A DNA stretch of 64,000 nucleotides, from NCBI GenBank assembly GCA_020881915.1, contig JAJFPB010000002.1, positions 620,001 to 684,000 of the forward strand, written 5' to 3'. Both the position numbers and the translations under genes were made by a program. The notes below the pieces were generated by a model that saw only the letters and a list, made by a program, of their open reading frames with translations, searched no databases and had not been told where the DNA came from. The DNA is from Paramyrothecium sp. XJ0827 (lineage: Eukaryota; Ascomycota; Sordariomycetes; Hypocreales; Stachybotryaceae). Positions 46,266 to 59,263 of the stretch are shown piece after piece (positions within the stretch are counted from its first letter, which is position 1; the number at the start of each line of letters is the position of its first letter).

Positions 46266-49200
46266 ATGCCGCAGCGGCCGCCTGGCGAAGGACGGCGGTC
46301 CGCTCCCCAGAACAAGCTCCTCCTCGCTTTCGCCTTCATCCTCATCCCCTGGCTCCAGCTCGCCGACGCTCAGCAGCAGCAGCGGCAGCCCTCGGCCGCC
46401 CTCCCACCCCACGGTCAGCACGACCTCAAAAACCACCATGTCGACTCCGACCCCGACCAGCCCATCGTCCCGCGCTGGGCAGCAACATCCGTCGATGGCG
46501 TAGATGACTCTCGCGAGACAATCGCCTCCGGGCAGCGAGAGCACGAACCCATCGCCTACGACAAGGGGCCCCAACAGATTGTCCACGAGCAGGTCATCTG
46601 GGGCTCCGATGCCTCGGCTCGTAAGCATCAGCAACATCAACAGCAGCAGCAGCAGCAACAGCGACACCATAAACGAGACCGTCAGCTCTACGACCCCATC
46701 TCCAACCCTTCCAACAAGAAACCCGCCCCCCTCGATGCGAGCGCCCTCGCAACTTTCGCTCTGGCTCCCAAGTCCGTACGAGCATCAGATCCCTCACGAC
46801 ATCTCGGGTCCGGCAGCAGAAGCTCTGCTGGCGGTCTCGCCTCGCCGCAGCTTGCGCGGAGTCTAGGGGACTGGGAAGTGGAAGACTTTGTTCTTCTGGC
46901 GACCGTCGATGGAGATCTCTACGCCACTGACCGCAAGACTGGTCAGCAGCGTTGGCATCTCGAGGTTGACCAACCTATGATCGAGACCCACCATTATCGC
47001 GCCAATAGCTCCGTCCTCGACGAGGACTTCAAACCCGTCGACCACTACATCTGGGCTGTTGAGCCAACCACCCATGGCGGCCTCTACCTGTGGAATCCCA
47101 CGGCCACCAGTCCTGTCCGCACCGGCTTCACCATGAAGAAACTGGTCGAGGAATTGGCCCCCTACGCTAACAACGACATCCCTGTTATATACACGGGCGA
47201 TAAGAAGACCACCCTCATTACTCTTGATGCTGCCACGGGCCGCGTCTTGAAATGGTTTGGTTCCGGCGGTTCCCACGTCAACGAGGATGCCAGAGAGAGC
47301 TGTCTCCAATCTAACGCCCTCTACGACAGCCGCAACGAGGAGTGCAGCACCGGCTCTGCTGGCACAATCACACTCGGCCGCACCGAGTATACTGTCGAGA
47401 TCCATCGTTCTGATGGCCGCCGCGTTGCGACCCTCAAGTACTCGGAGTGGGGCCCGAATCACTTTGACAATGATTTATACGACCAGTACCACGAGTCCAT
47501 CGACGACCGCTACATTACTAGCGAGCACAATGGCAAGGTCTATGCCTTTGACTATTTCCGCTCCGGCAAGGTTCGCCCCGTCTTCACCCACCAACTCGCG
47601 GGTCCAGTAGCTCGTGTCTTTGACATATGCCGCCCCGGGGACGCTCCCACCGATAGCAATCCAGGTCTTGTCGTTCTGCCACAGCCACCAATGCCCTCAC
47701 AGGATGCGGACGACGAGAACATGCGGGGGAACAGCATCTTTCTCAACCACACTGAGTCTGGCAACTGGTACGCCTTATCGGGCAATGCTTACCCTCTCAT
47801 CATCAAAGCTCCAATCGCGCAAATCTCGCGACCTGACTGGGGCTTGCTGAAGCCGCACTGGGATACAATCGACGAATCTAAGCTCTCCAAGGCTCTGGTT
47901 GGCACCCACATCCTCGGTGCGGGCTACAATAAACAGCAGCAAACCCTGCCTCCCGGCACTAAGCCCAATATCTACGAAGAATTGCCTGAACACCAGTCCA
48001 CTGTCGGTTCACTGACTCCTGCTCCCGAGGAGACGCCGAATATCATTACGACTTTTAAGGCTATCAACAAAAGCGCGGCTGACAGCTTCAAGGACTTCAT
48101 CAGCAACCCCATTCTGATCATTCTTTTCGTGGGTGCTCTCATCTACCACGAGAAGAAAATCCGCCGGAGTTATCATCATTTCAGACGCACCGGCTCCATC
48201 AAGGAGACCATGCTCTACTTCACTTCAGACAGCACCGAAGCTTTCCAACACGATTCAAGTTCCTTGGGTGCTGAAAATGAAGTGGTCAAGCCCGAGCGGA
48301 AACCTGCCGTGGCGGAGGATGCTGCAACTGCGGAAAAGCCCAGCGAACCGCAGGCCAGTGACGATCTCGACGTGGGGAAGCCTGTAGCTCGTAGGGAACC
48401 TCAAACAGCAGCCGATACCGCTGTTCTAAGGGCTGCCGACGAAGACAAGCCAGCTCCCGACGACCAGACCCCAGTGGCTCAAGCCTCGGATGCCCAGAAA
48501 GCCCAGACTGGCGACTCTGCCGGCACACCAGCTGAACCGGGCCCCGAGAAGAAAAAGAAGGCACATCGCGGCCGGCGAGGCGGAGTGAAACATAGAAAGG
48601 GTCGGGCTGGGGAAGCGTCCCAGTCTCGTGAGGACGAAAATGCGCCCACAACGGTCGATGAAGCTGTCAACAACGCTAAGAAGCTCGGTGACCGCCCTAG
48701 CTTGGAGCCCGATGTGATGACTGTGGCGAATGATGTGCAGGCCGTCTCCGGACCCATTATCCGCCTTGGTAACATCGAGGTGAATATGGATGACCAGTTG
48801 GGTACCGGAAGCAATGGCACACTGGTGTTTGCCGGAAAGTACGATGATCGAGAGGTTGCGGTCAAACGAATGTTGATCCAGTTCTATGATATTGCCTCTC
48901 AGGAGACTAAATTGCTCCGGGAGAGCGACGATCACCCGAACGGTATGTCTATGATGCACAAGAGCATATACTACAACCCATGTGCTAATATCCATCGGCA
49001 GTCATTCGATACTACGCGCAGCAGCAGAGAGACGGTTTCTTGTATATCGCCCTGGAAAGATGTGCCGCGTCCCTGGCAGACGTGGTCGAAAAGCCTCACG
49101 TCTTCCGGGAGTTGGCCAACGCCGGGAAAATGGACCTGCCAGGGGTACTCTATCAGATCACCAACGGCATCAGCCACCTTCACGAGCTCCGCATTGTCCA

Positions 49201-50143
49201 TCGCGATCTCAAGCCTCAGAACATTCTCGTCAATATGGGCAAGGACGGCAAGCCGCGTCTGCTCGTGTCCGATTTTGGGTTGTGCAAGAAGCTGGAGGGC
49301 GGCCAATCTTCCTTCGGCGCCACGACTGGTAGAGCCGCCGGAACGTCTGGTTGGCGCGCCCCTGAGTTGTTACTTGACGACGATGCCCGAGATGCCGGCG
49401 TTGTGGACATAAGCACGCATAGTGGTTCGGGCTCTGTCCTCGTCAACGACCATCTTTCCCCCAACGGCCGTCGGGCTACCAGGGCCATCGACATATTCTC
49501 CCTGGGACTGGTCTTCTTCTACGTCCTGACCAACGGTTCACATCCATTCGACTGCGGCGACAGGTACATGCGAGAGGTCAACATTCGTAAGAACAACTAC
49601 AACCTTCGCCCACTTGATGCGCTCGGTGATTTCGCGTACGAAGCGGAGGACCTGATCGAGTCGATGCTCCAGGCGGATGCCAAGCAGCGCCCCAACGCCA
49701 AAGACGTCATGTCACACCCGTTCTTCTGGTCGGCTAAGAAGAGACTGGCGTTCCTCTGCGACGTGTCCGACCACTTCGAGAAGGAGCCTCGTGACCCTCC
49801 CTCAACGGCGCTTATGGAGCTCGAGCGGCACGCCGCCAAAGTCACCAAGGGCGACTTCCTGCGGCAGCTGCCGCGTGAGTTTGTCGACTCGCTGGGCAAG
49901 CAGCGCAAGTATACGGGCTCCAAGATGCTGGACCTGCTGCGGGCGCTGCGCAACAAGCGCAACCACTACGAGGACATGCCGGACAGTCTGAAGCGCACCG
50001 TGGGACCCCTGCCGGACGGCTACCTCGCCTTCTGGACGGTGCGGTTCCCGATGCTGCTGCTCGTGTGCTGGAACGTCGTGTACAACGTGCAGTGGGAGGA
50101 GACGGACCGGTTCCGCGAGTACTACATCCCAGCGGGGCTCTGA
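46266..50143 (+). CDS. ire1: ER stress sensor IRE1 (kinase/endoribonuclease)
   Basis: Two exons, 46266-48942 and 49002-50143 (1,272 aa). A hydrophobic signal (KLLLAFAFILIPWLQLADA) precedes a Gln-rich luminal stretch and the luminal sensor propeller (FVLLATVDGDLYATDRKTGQQRW). The transmembrane helix is near 614-630 (ILIILFVGALIYHEKK). After a charged linker the kinase begins: LGTGSNGTLVFAGKYDDREVAVK, then across the intron HPNVIRYY, HRDLKPQN, SDFG and an activation loop ending GTSGWRAPELL. The KEN RNase domain has the catalytic-type RNKRNHY and ends VPDG-like GPLPDGYLAFWTVRFP. It senses unfolded proteins and splices HAC1-type mRNA on the cytosolic face of the ER. Two upstream ORFs lie in the leader. 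Confidence 0.96.
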
Positions 50144-50807
50144 GAGCCGACCGGCTTCTACGAAAAGAACCGTGTATTTTGCAGCGAAATGTGTCGTTTT
50201 TGGGTATTGATGTCATGGGAAAAGGTATTTGGTGTGCTTGCGTATCTCTGGGAAACGGTTGGATGGGTCAGGACTTGTCTATTGCCTTTGCCTTTTGCTT
50301 ACAGCGTCAATCCGTGTGCAGTCGGGATCTGTAACTTGTATCACGTCGTAGCGTCAAGTAGTGCCACTTATTCTTTTTTCAATCTTCAATACTGCTACTT
50401 GTCTTACAGCTCGACTTGTCATTTCTACTCGTGACGTCTTATAGGACAACGACGCGCCGGCTGTTGAACCCTATCAAAGCTCCGTACACTTACCCCAGAT
50501 GAGTATTTCTGTAACATGGCAAGAAAACGTCTTCACGGTGGAAACGATGTTCGGACAGGCCTCGGGAGCCAAAGGATCATTGTCATTCTTTCTTCACTAC
50601 TTGACTCCTTGTCCACAAGTTGCTCAAGCTCAAGCTCGGCAAGTCTATATCTCCTATCGCCGCCGCCCACAGGTATCTCTTCATACGCAACTCATCGCAC
50701 CAGGTATATATCTCCTCACATGCAGTCCGCTTCCCCTCGCCGGCGCTCACAAAACTCCCAAGCTTTTATGTACAGGCAAAACATCTCGTTCTCTTTTGAT
50801 CTCCATT
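50144..50807. other. Intergenic between convergent genes
   Basis: Should contain the 3' ends of ire1 (plus) and hel2 (minus). No further gene recognised. Confidence 0.45.
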
Positions 50808-53466
50808 TTATCCCCACTGCACGAGGACCTGCTTCTTGCCCTTCTTGCCGCCCTTCTTGCCCTTGCCGCCGGCGTCGTCGTCGCCATCGTCGTTCTGGTC
50901 ATCGCCCGTGGGCGTGCCCGCCGCGGACGAAGACCCGCCCCACTGGAAGTTGGACTCGGCGTGGCCGTAGTCGCGGCGCACCGCGCGACCGGTGCCGTAG
51001 CCGAAGATGGTCGTCGTGGGTTTGGGCGCCGTCGGCAGCGCGGGGAAGTTGTCCTCGCGCGCTCCGGTGCCGCGAGAACCGCGAGAACCGCCGCCGCCAC
51101 CACCACCAGCCCGGCTGACGGACGGTGCCGCAGAGGATGAGGAAGAGGACGGTTGTGTGAGAGAGCCGATCCACGTCGGGCGGGAGCTGGAACCCCCTTG
51201 TCTGGAGGAGGCGGCGGGAGGTAATGAAGGGAAGGCGCCGGATGATGAAGGTGGAGGCTTGACGCCGCCAGAGGAGGAAGAAGACGAGGCGGGTACCCAA
51301 CCAGGTGGTCCGCGTGAGGCAGGCGTCGGCGTGGGAGCAGGGCCAGCCAACCTCGTGCTGTTCTTAAGCTTGAGTACTCGGGTGGAGTGCTTCTGAGACG
51401 ACGCCGCCGCCGTCTGCTGCACCGCTGGGTTCGTCGTCGATACGGCGCTCGCCCAGCCGCTTCCGCGCGAACTCGAGGTGGCGCCGTGCATGCTGCCCAG
51501 AGCAGGGAGACTGGGATAGTCCTCGTTGATGGCCCGCCAGTCCTGCCACGCCTTGCGTAGGTCGTCGGCCTTCTTCTTGTCGTCAAACAGGTCCGCGAGC
51601 TCCTTAACCAGCGTGCCGAGGGCGTTGGAAGAGGTGTCGGCGAAAAGCGTGAAGAATGCGTCTACGAGCTGCGTGGCCGTGAAGCCGCCGCGGCGGAAGC
51701 TGGAGATGTGCTCGCGGAAGCGGGTGAGCTTGTGGGCGTCGTTGCCGAGGAGGTTGGCCGCGCGCTCAATGACGGAGCCGTGGCGGACGACGCGGGCGCG
51801 CTCTTCAGGCGTGAGGTTGGAGGGGTCCGAGATGGTGAGGGATTCCACAGACGTGGCGAGGAGGTTGGCAGATGCATTGGCTGAGCGAGCTGCGCTTGAA
51901 GGAGCGGGGGTGGAGGAGGAAGATGCATTGGCTGGTGTCCCGGTGCGAGACGGCCGTGAAGATGAGGGTGCTGAGGCGCCCGTTGTTGCGGGCGCAGCGG
52001 GAGTCGTGAGTTGACCGCCAAAGGTTCGGTTCGTAACGGACTGAGCCGAGTGGATCGCCATCTGGCGCTGGAAGGCTAATTCGTCTCTCCTCAAGTTTTG
52101 AGTAGAGGGTCCTGACACGGCAGGAATGCCGTTGTCGGCGTTGGGATCGCGGCCGCGGGCACCCCTACGTCCTCCGCGGCGTCCGTCGTCCCTGTTGTTG
52201 TAGGGCTGTCGCAGGTCGAAACCCGATATGTCCACGAGCCTGGCATCCCTACCGGCGTTCTTGCCGCCGTGCTCGCTGATCTGGTGAGCCTGCAGGTCCA
52301 TCTCCGAGTCGAAGACGACAAACTTCTTCTCGAGGCACTCCCTGTCGGCGCACAGGTAGTGATCCTTGCGGAAGTGGTCCTCGAGGGCGTTGTAGTCCAT
52401 GTAGTAGTGAGGCTTGCGGGAGTCGCGGCGGTCGCAGAGGAAGCAGCGCTCGTGCTTCATGCGGCAGTGCTCGTACAGCTTGTCGTCGTCGTAGAAACGC
52501 TCGCCGCAGAAGCCGCAGAGGGGGTGGCCCTTGAAGCCGGTCTGGTCGGCGGAGCCGGGCTTGTCGTCGCCGTGGCGCATGTGCCGCTCCAGTTCGCGGT
52601 CGGCGAACAGCTCATGCTCGTGCGTGAATACCTTCTTGTTACGAGTGCAGAGGTCGCACATGCGCTTGCGGTGGGCCGACTTGACATGGCGGTGCAGGTC
52701 GGGCCAGCCAAGGCCGGCAAAGTCGCAGGACGGGTCGGGGCAGTTGTAGCGGAGCAGCAGGACGGTGTCGCCGACAATGTCTTCTTTGGCGTACTTGATG
52801 CCGATGTTGTCATCGGTGGTACTGATATCAGCGTCTGTGTATTGGTCGAAACGCTTTTCGGATTCGTCGGTGAAAATGACAAAGCTGGCAGGTGTCTACA
52901 CACGCATGAATTAGTATCTCTTGAATACGAAAAGGCAAGCTTGATGAGAGAAGCTCCCGAGAGTCGAGGAGAGCAACATGATGCGGGAGAGTACGTACTC
53001 GACAATGCGCGCAGTCCTTTGTCTTATAAAGGGCTCGCATTCGCAGAGCGCAGATGTGACAGGTGGCGTGATTGCAAGGAGCAATCGAGTAGTGGGCGAC
53101 GGGATTGGCACAGATGAAGCAGACTTCTGCATCGTCATCCGCATCATCACCCTCAGCCACGGCGGGCACACCAGGCCTGCGCGCGGCCGCGGCGACTTCC
53201 TGGGCGGCGGGTTCGGCAGGTATGGTCTGGAGGGCCTCATCGCGGGAGCCGCCACGACGGTGGCCGGCGCCGCCCCTACCGCCGCCTCCACCTCTGCCGC
53301 CCCGTCGCTGTCCTCTGTTTGCTGGCCTGCCCTCGCCCGAGCCCTCGCCTCTAGTGTTTCGCTGGCCGCGGTTGGAGCCGCCTCTGCCCCTGCCGCCTCG
53401 CTGACCGTCGCCACGGGAGGAGGGTGCCGCTGGGGTCGGGCCGCCTCCGCTCTCGGGAGCCGACAT
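50808..53466 (-). CDS. hel2: E3 ubiquitin ligase Hel2/ZNF598
   Basis: Two exons, 53466-52999 and 52895-50808, joined in phase 0 over a 103-nt GTACGT...GTGTAG intron (851 aa). After a Gly/Arg-rich N-terminus comes a RING finger at 116-155 (CFICANPVAHYSIAPCNHATCHIC...CAHC). The zinc-finger array of the family follows: CPDPSCDFAGLGWPDLHRHVKSAHRKRMCDLCTRN, CGFCGERFYDDDKLYEHCRMKHERCFLCDR, and the CADRECLEKKFVVF...HQISEH finger. The C-terminal half is low complexity, rich in Ser, Pro and Gly. Hel2 ubiquitinates 40S proteins of collided ribosomes and starts ribosome-associated quality control. Start chosen at MSAPESGG; an in-frame ATG at 53565 lies further upstream. Confidence 0.92.
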
Positions 53467-55134
53467 GGTGGTTTGCGAATGAGGCTCCAAGGGTGAAGAG
53501 AGGGGCGTTTTCAAGGTATTGAGCTGCTCCTCAGGAACGGAGGGATCGTTAATGTGTCGTGACAATGAAGTCTGCGGCTCGGCAAGGTGTATCCGAAAAG
53601 TGCGGGATCAGTCAGAGCTGTTGTTGTTTATGTGCCGAAGTGTCGAGAGGAGGAGAATCGAATGACGTAGAGCGAAGACGCATTCCCTAGACGGCCCGTG
53701 AGCTCGTCGCAAGGAGGAGATGCGGTGAAGGTGGTGGTTGATAAGCCGAGAGGGAAGCTTCGAGGAGAGGAGGAATCATCATTGATGAAATAATGATAAA
53801 TCCAGACCAATTTGTGCCAGTAGCTTCCGACCGGGCCTGGGGCTGGTGGGCGTTTTTGGAGGGGCAGGCAGTGGTCGGATCGGATGGTGGGGGGTAGCAG
53901 GTACGCCATGTGGCTGAAGAGGCTACTTTTGCGGAGGCTATCGATGTGCCAAAACCCAAGTACAGTCCCCTGCCTGAAAAAGTCCCTGGAAGCAAACGCC
54001 ACATCAGGTTCCCTAAAGCGTCATAAATCCGTCTGTCGAGCAAGGCCCTTAAGGTAAGGTACCTTACATACACTCATCGACCATGACTGACATCAATACC
54101 GTCCAATCTTTTCCTTGATCCAGCCTTGACTCAAGCCGCACCGGCTCTGCCCTGTGCCACTCAGCCCCGTTTCTCCCTATCACACAGTATCACGTTGCCA
54201 TGATGCCCTCCCCGTCCGGCGCTCCGGCCACTGCTCAGACAACATGCCCACTTCCGGGGGCTTGTGCGTTCGCCGGTGACTCAAACCGTCTCGCCTCAGC
54301 CTTACTCCATGCCCTGTAGTACCCTGCGTCTGGCAAAAGGCAAGGCACTTTTCTACCTCGCGTCTGGCAGCAGATTTCTTAATTAGACCAGACTGAATAA
54401 GAGTCACTACGACTCATAGTTTCCAAGTCCAATTTTGACTCATCCGAAATTATGCTTTCCCCGGCCTGCTGTTGTCCGTGATGTTCAGCGTGCATTGCGG
54501 ATGGGTCATGCTCTTGCTAGCCTGACGTGAGAGCTGTTCCCGACCTGTTCTCCTCCAAAACACCAAGAATGTGGAAATCTTGGATATTCGAGGCGGGTTG
54601 TGTTTGGCCGTGCAGAGCGCACCGCCTGTACTCGACCAGGAGCGCCTCCTCTAAACGAGATTGTCGCCGCAATCCCATACTCTTACTCCCTTTCCCTTAC
54701 AAGGAGAGCAATAACACAATCGGGCGCAACGGACTCATGGTAAGGCACCTCAAGTAGAAGAGACATTATGGCGCGCTTCTGTATAAGACACGGCAGATGC
54801 CATTCTCACCCGCTAATCCGAACCAAGCCAGAAAAGACGGTGTATGCTAGAGCCATTGGCAAAATGATCCCCATTCCCATCCTCGTTCCTCCACCCATCC
54901 ATGCTCCCCTCCCCTCCCGCCCGAGGTACGAAAATTCAAAGAAGCTATCCCATGTTACGCCGCCTGGCGCCTCCCGTAGACATGTAACGAAAACCCAACC
55001 TAACACTGCTGTCATGCGTGACGAACCAGCGCTGGAGTGGTGCCTGATATTGACAAAGCGTGACCCCTTCCCAACCAGGTATCCAACCAGCATCTCATGT
55101 TGTACGGAGAATCGACTCTTCTCTTTTCTTCTCT
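53467..55134. other. Intergenic, no gene seen
   Basis: Contains the hel2 promoter and the 3' side of the SWIB gene. ORFs here are short and without motifs. No RNA gene recognised. Confidence 0.45.
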
Positions 55135-56275
55135 TCACTCCTCGGTGACCGGGTAGAGGTGGTTGCCGATCTCCTTGTTCATCCGGAACATGTCCACCCT
55201 GGCCTGCTTGAAGACTGCTTGCATCTTCTCGTCGCATATGATCTGCCGCTTGTCTTTGGGGTCCTGCAGCTCGTTGGCCTTGATGTGCTCCCACAATTTC
55301 TTGACCACCTGGGGTCGTGATAGCTACCAAGAAGACAAACGTTAGCACGCCTTCCGGTACCTGAAAAGACAAACAAGACTATGAAGCCATCCAAAACCGG
55401 AACACGCTGGCAATGCAATGCGGTGAAAACCAGTAGAAAATCCATTTGACCCAAAACATACCTGTGTCTCGCCGCAGAGCGCCGACAACGTGGCGCTCAG
55501 CACAAACGGCTTCTGGAACCCGCCGCCTGCCTTACGCTTCGGCGCCGAGTCCGCGCTGGCGTCCACGTCGCTGTCGTCGTCCGCACCGACTTTCTTGGCG
55601 CTCTTTTGGCGCTTCGACGTCGAAGCCGTCTTCTTCTTCTTGACCACCTTGGACCGGTCGCCGCCACCGCGCGTCGTCCGGCTACGCGCCAAACTGTTCT
55701 CTTGCGCCTGGAGCTGGGCGGCTAGACGGGCGTCGGCATCCTCGATCGACTGGGAGCGCTTTGCTTTCTTCTTGGCGGGCTCGGGGGACGCGGAAGCGTC
55801 ATCGGTGCCGTCGACGTCGGAGGTGCCGTTCGCGGCGCGCTTCGTGGGGTAGGTGTCGACGACGGGGGTAGGTGAGTCGTCCTCCTGCTTGGCGGCCTGG
55901 ACGATGTCGAAGCGCTGCTCTATCAGCGCCTTGATGGCATTCTACAAGAAGCATATGCAATTAGTACTGATGTTTGATACAGGGCAGAAGCTGTCTCGTA
56001 CCTTCTGGGCGCTTGTGTCCTTACCGCCCAACGCCGTCTCCAAGCCCTGCCGAATCTTCTTGCGCGTGATAGTCTCGAGGTCGGAAGTGGCAAGGATGGC
56101 ATCGATTATGGACGTGTATTGCTGGAGCTCCTCGGACGATACTGTGGCACCGAGGGACTGCGTTAGCATGCAGGAATTGTGAGGTGCGCACGCGCGTGGC
56201 TGGGGCAACAGCAGCGGCAAGCATGTTGGCTGCAGGGCAGCGGGCGTCTCGTGACGACGTACGTGGGTTACTCAT
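55135..56275 (-). CDS. DEK_C and SWIB/MDM2-domain nuclear protein (Uaf30/Tri1-like)
   Basis: Four exons: 56275-56263, 56141-56002, 55941-55462, 55323-55135 (273 aa). The tiny first exon (MSNP) joins in frame only with the acceptor at 56142-56143, giving MSNPLSSEELQQYTSIIDAILATSD, the DEK_C fold (LETITRKKIRQGLETALG). A long Lys/Ser/Asp-rich linker with nuclear signals follows (AKKKAKRS, KKKKTASTSKRQKSAKK). The SWIB domain is FQKPFVLSATLSALCGETQLSRPQVVKKLWEHIKANELQDPKDKRQIICDEKMQAVF, ending IGNHLYPV. Homologues act in rDNA transcription (Uaf30) or chromatin. The SWIB domain is split by a 138-nt intron right before LSRPQVV. Confidence 0.88.
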
Positions 56276-58098
56276 GGCGAAGAAGCTCTGCGCCGGTGCA
56301 GGCGTCGGCTATGGGGAGGGAGTATGCGAAAGCGTGTGGCCTGCGATGCGAAGCTGGGGCGAGCTGTTGGGTGACACGGCACGGACCGCCTCGTGAGGTC
56401 CGGAGCGACAGCGCTGGACTGGACGAGGAGCCGGGGTTGGAGGGAGGGGCGGAGCGGGTGACAGGGAGCGGCCCTTAACGCAGCGGCACTGGCAGCCTCA
56501 GCTCAGACTCAGAGCATCACTAGCCTCGCGGTCGAGCGACGATGCATGCAGCTGCGGAGGAGAAGTGTTTGCTGGTCTGGTGTTGTCTGGTCAATCGTAG
56601 GCTCGGCGCTGCGAAGCTGTGCGGTGAGGTGCAGTGCAGTGCCGTGCAGTGCTATTCTGTGTTGTGGTTTGTTTGAGCGGTGGGTACCGACGTCGAGGCT
56701 GGGACTGGATTGGCGGTTAACGTTTCGTTCGCTCAGTTTAGGCCGTTGGCTTCTGGGCGCACACCGCACTGGCAGTCTGGTCTGGTAAGGTAAGGAAAGG
56801 TAAGGTGCTGTAGCTAAGAAAAGGTGGATCGCAACGTTCCCAATGCCGCGGACGATCGACGGGCTAACACGCGCAGGGGGCCTGTTTCGGTTCGGTTGGC
56901 AGCGGTTGCGGAGCTGCAGCGCCAGAGCAAAACGTGGGAACCAAGACGGGCCAAAACGGCAAGGACAGCAAAGCAGGGTGAAGCAAAGCCAAACGGCGAG
57001 AGCCCGTTGCTGGGAGCGGCAGCGCGGTGACAGCAGGGAAGAGGACAAGAAAAATCAAGAGAATGCACGGGGAAGAGAAGAGACGATGAGGAGCAACAGC
57101 CGCACGGGTCGAGGCAATCAAGCCACAATTCTCCAAGTGGCTCAGTTCCTGAGACAGAAAGAAGCAAGGCAAGGCATGGCAAGAACAGTGCTTGAGAAGT
57201 GACGAGAAGGCGGTTCGTCCCCTCTTTACGTACCTTGGGGAAGTACCTGCTACTTGATAGGAGTCGTTGTTGTGTTGCACTCAGGTGTGAGTCGAGGAGG
57301 ACCAACAGCACCAAAGCCGACAGAACGAAGTTCGACGGTTGTTGGGTCAAATATGCGAGCACTCCAGAGAAGCACGGAAGGAAAAAAAGGAAATCCAGAA
57401 AATCAGAGAGTTGGTGCAGGAAAAATTTGGTCCCCAACAGCCGAGCAATGAGGGTAAAGGAAGAGGGAGAATGTGTGTGTGTTGGTCTCGTCTTGTTTGT
57501 CCCTCCTCCAGCTGCTGCTTGGGCTGGAATTCGCAATGTGAGGCTGAGCTGAGCGGTCGCGCGGGTCAGGCTGTGGCTAGTGGGGCACTTGACCCTGACT
57601 CGGAGCCCCGTGCCTGACCTTTAGAGTTGGTTTGCGCCACAGGGGCTATTCTCCGTGCCCAATCACGCATCCCAATTGCACTTGACGTGGGGATTCGAAA
57701 AAGCTGGGGAGGGTTTCCCATCCACGTGACGTAGGCGCTTGCTGTTCCTTTTGCGTGCTGAAGTTCACTCTAGGGTAATGCGTCGCTATGTAGGTGGGGG
57801 AGGGAGTAACAGACCACCTCTATTCTCATTGCATCGTCCTTGGTCCTTGAACCTGAATCCCGTATACAAGCATGGTCCAATTCATTTGGTAAAATATGTA
57901 CTCATTGTATGTAAGGTATGTACGCGTGTAGCGAAAACAGGGCCCATCAGAAACATGAAAAAGGCCCGTGTGTCTACACTCGTCGAGCAGCTATTTACAG
58001 TTCCCATCTCCCCATGGCCAACTGCGTTGTCTGGGGCACCGTTTCCTCAACAAGGCCCCTACTCTCTCCGCGTCCCTTGCCTTATCTTCGACGCCCCC
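56276..58098. other. Intergenic with short GC-type tandem motifs
   Basis: No supported gene. Contains overlapping GTGCAGTGC-like units (about 56628-56655) and a GGTAAGG-like tract (about 56783-56808) upstream of the SWIB gene, then the 3' side of the glucanase gene. The many ORFs have no motif. Confidence 0.45.
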
Positions 58099-59263
58099 TT
58101 ACAGGCACTGGTGGTACCAGCCGTTGATGGTGGAGCAGGAGTACGGGCTGTTGCAGAACGTCGCGCCCGTCCAGCCAGAACCGCCGCATTGGGCCCACTG
58201 CGCGGCGCCGCCCGTGGAGGGTGGCTTCGTCGTCGTGGGCGCGGGGGGGCTCGAGGTCGTGGACGTGGCGCGCGTGGTGGATGACGCTGTCGACAGGGAC
58301 GATGAGGACGGGGATCGGGACGACGTGGTGCGTGTGATCAAGGTGGAGCTAGGGGCGGTGCCTGAGCAGAAAACCCACGGTCAGTTACACTTATCCAGCC
58401 CATCCCATCCATCGTAAGATCCTACAAAGGTTTAAGGGTTTCTACGTACCTGTCTCTCCGCTGGATCCGCCCGGCCCAGAGACGGAGGTGGTGATGGAGC
58501 CGTTCTCAATGTACACGCCTGAGAAGTAAAAGTCCTCGGTCGTGTCCGGGTAGCCGCTCCGGGGCAGCTCCAACACGCCGACGTGCCAGTCGGCGCCGTT
58601 GCTGCTGGTGCTGGCGCTGATGGGCGCGACGATGCGCTGCAGCGGCGCGGCGCCCGTCGAGTGCCAGAAGCCGACCGTGTTGGCCGCGAAGTCAATCTCG
58701 TAGGCGACGTTGTGCCACACACCCGCCGCCCACTCGACGCTCCACTTGGTCTGGCCGCCGACCATCCACCGCAGGGCCGGGTCCTCGACGCCGGGCGCGC
58801 CCGAGAGCCAGCCGCTCTTGAGCTCGGTGAAGTGCGACTCGAAGAAGGCGATCTGGTGCTCGCGCGTGAGGGCCGGCGCGTTGGTGTCCTCGCGCTTGAT
58901 GCTGAAGTGGTAGAAGACCTTGCCCGAGGCGATGGGCTTGCTGGTCTGCGGGATCAGCTCCGTGCGCCGCATGTTCTGCCCGTTCCAGTACGCCGTGTTG
59001 GTGAGCGTGATCTTGGCCCCCTGCTTGGAGCCCGTGTCGGCCGGGTTCTTGTTGCTCGGCGACAGCTCCACGTACTCCTGCACCTTGCCGCTGCCGTGGA
59101 TGTAGTACTGGTACGGGCCGACCTGGTTGCCCCAAGACCACTTGTTGAGGTCCTCGGCCGACGAGAGGTCGTTGAACCGGCCGTCCCAGAGGACCTCGGC
59201 ACCGGCGAGGCCGGCCAGCAAGGCCGACGACGTGGCGAGGAAGGCAGCTGCGGAGGTCTTCAT
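58099..59263 (-). CDS. Secreted GH131 beta-glucanase with C-terminal CBM1
   Basis: Two exons, 59263-58450 and 58361-58099 (358 aa), joined over an 88-nt GTACGT...CTCAG intron. A signal peptide ([22 protein letters not shown]) comes before the GH131 domain: [74 protein letters not shown] and [20 protein letters not shown], all hallmark blocks of the family. A Ser/Thr/Pro linker leads to a 34-residue CBM1 ([16 protein letters not shown]...NGWYHQCL) with the aromatic residues and cysteines that bind cellulose. The family cleaves beta-1,3/1,4/1,6-glucans, so a role in plant cell wall breakdown is likely. The intron separates the catalytic part from the linker and CBM1. Confidence 0.93.

Noticed and set aside
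51007..53496. Several 130-280 codon ORFs on plus over hel2
   Set aside because: Out-of-frame readings of Gly/Ser/Arg-rich hel2 codons.
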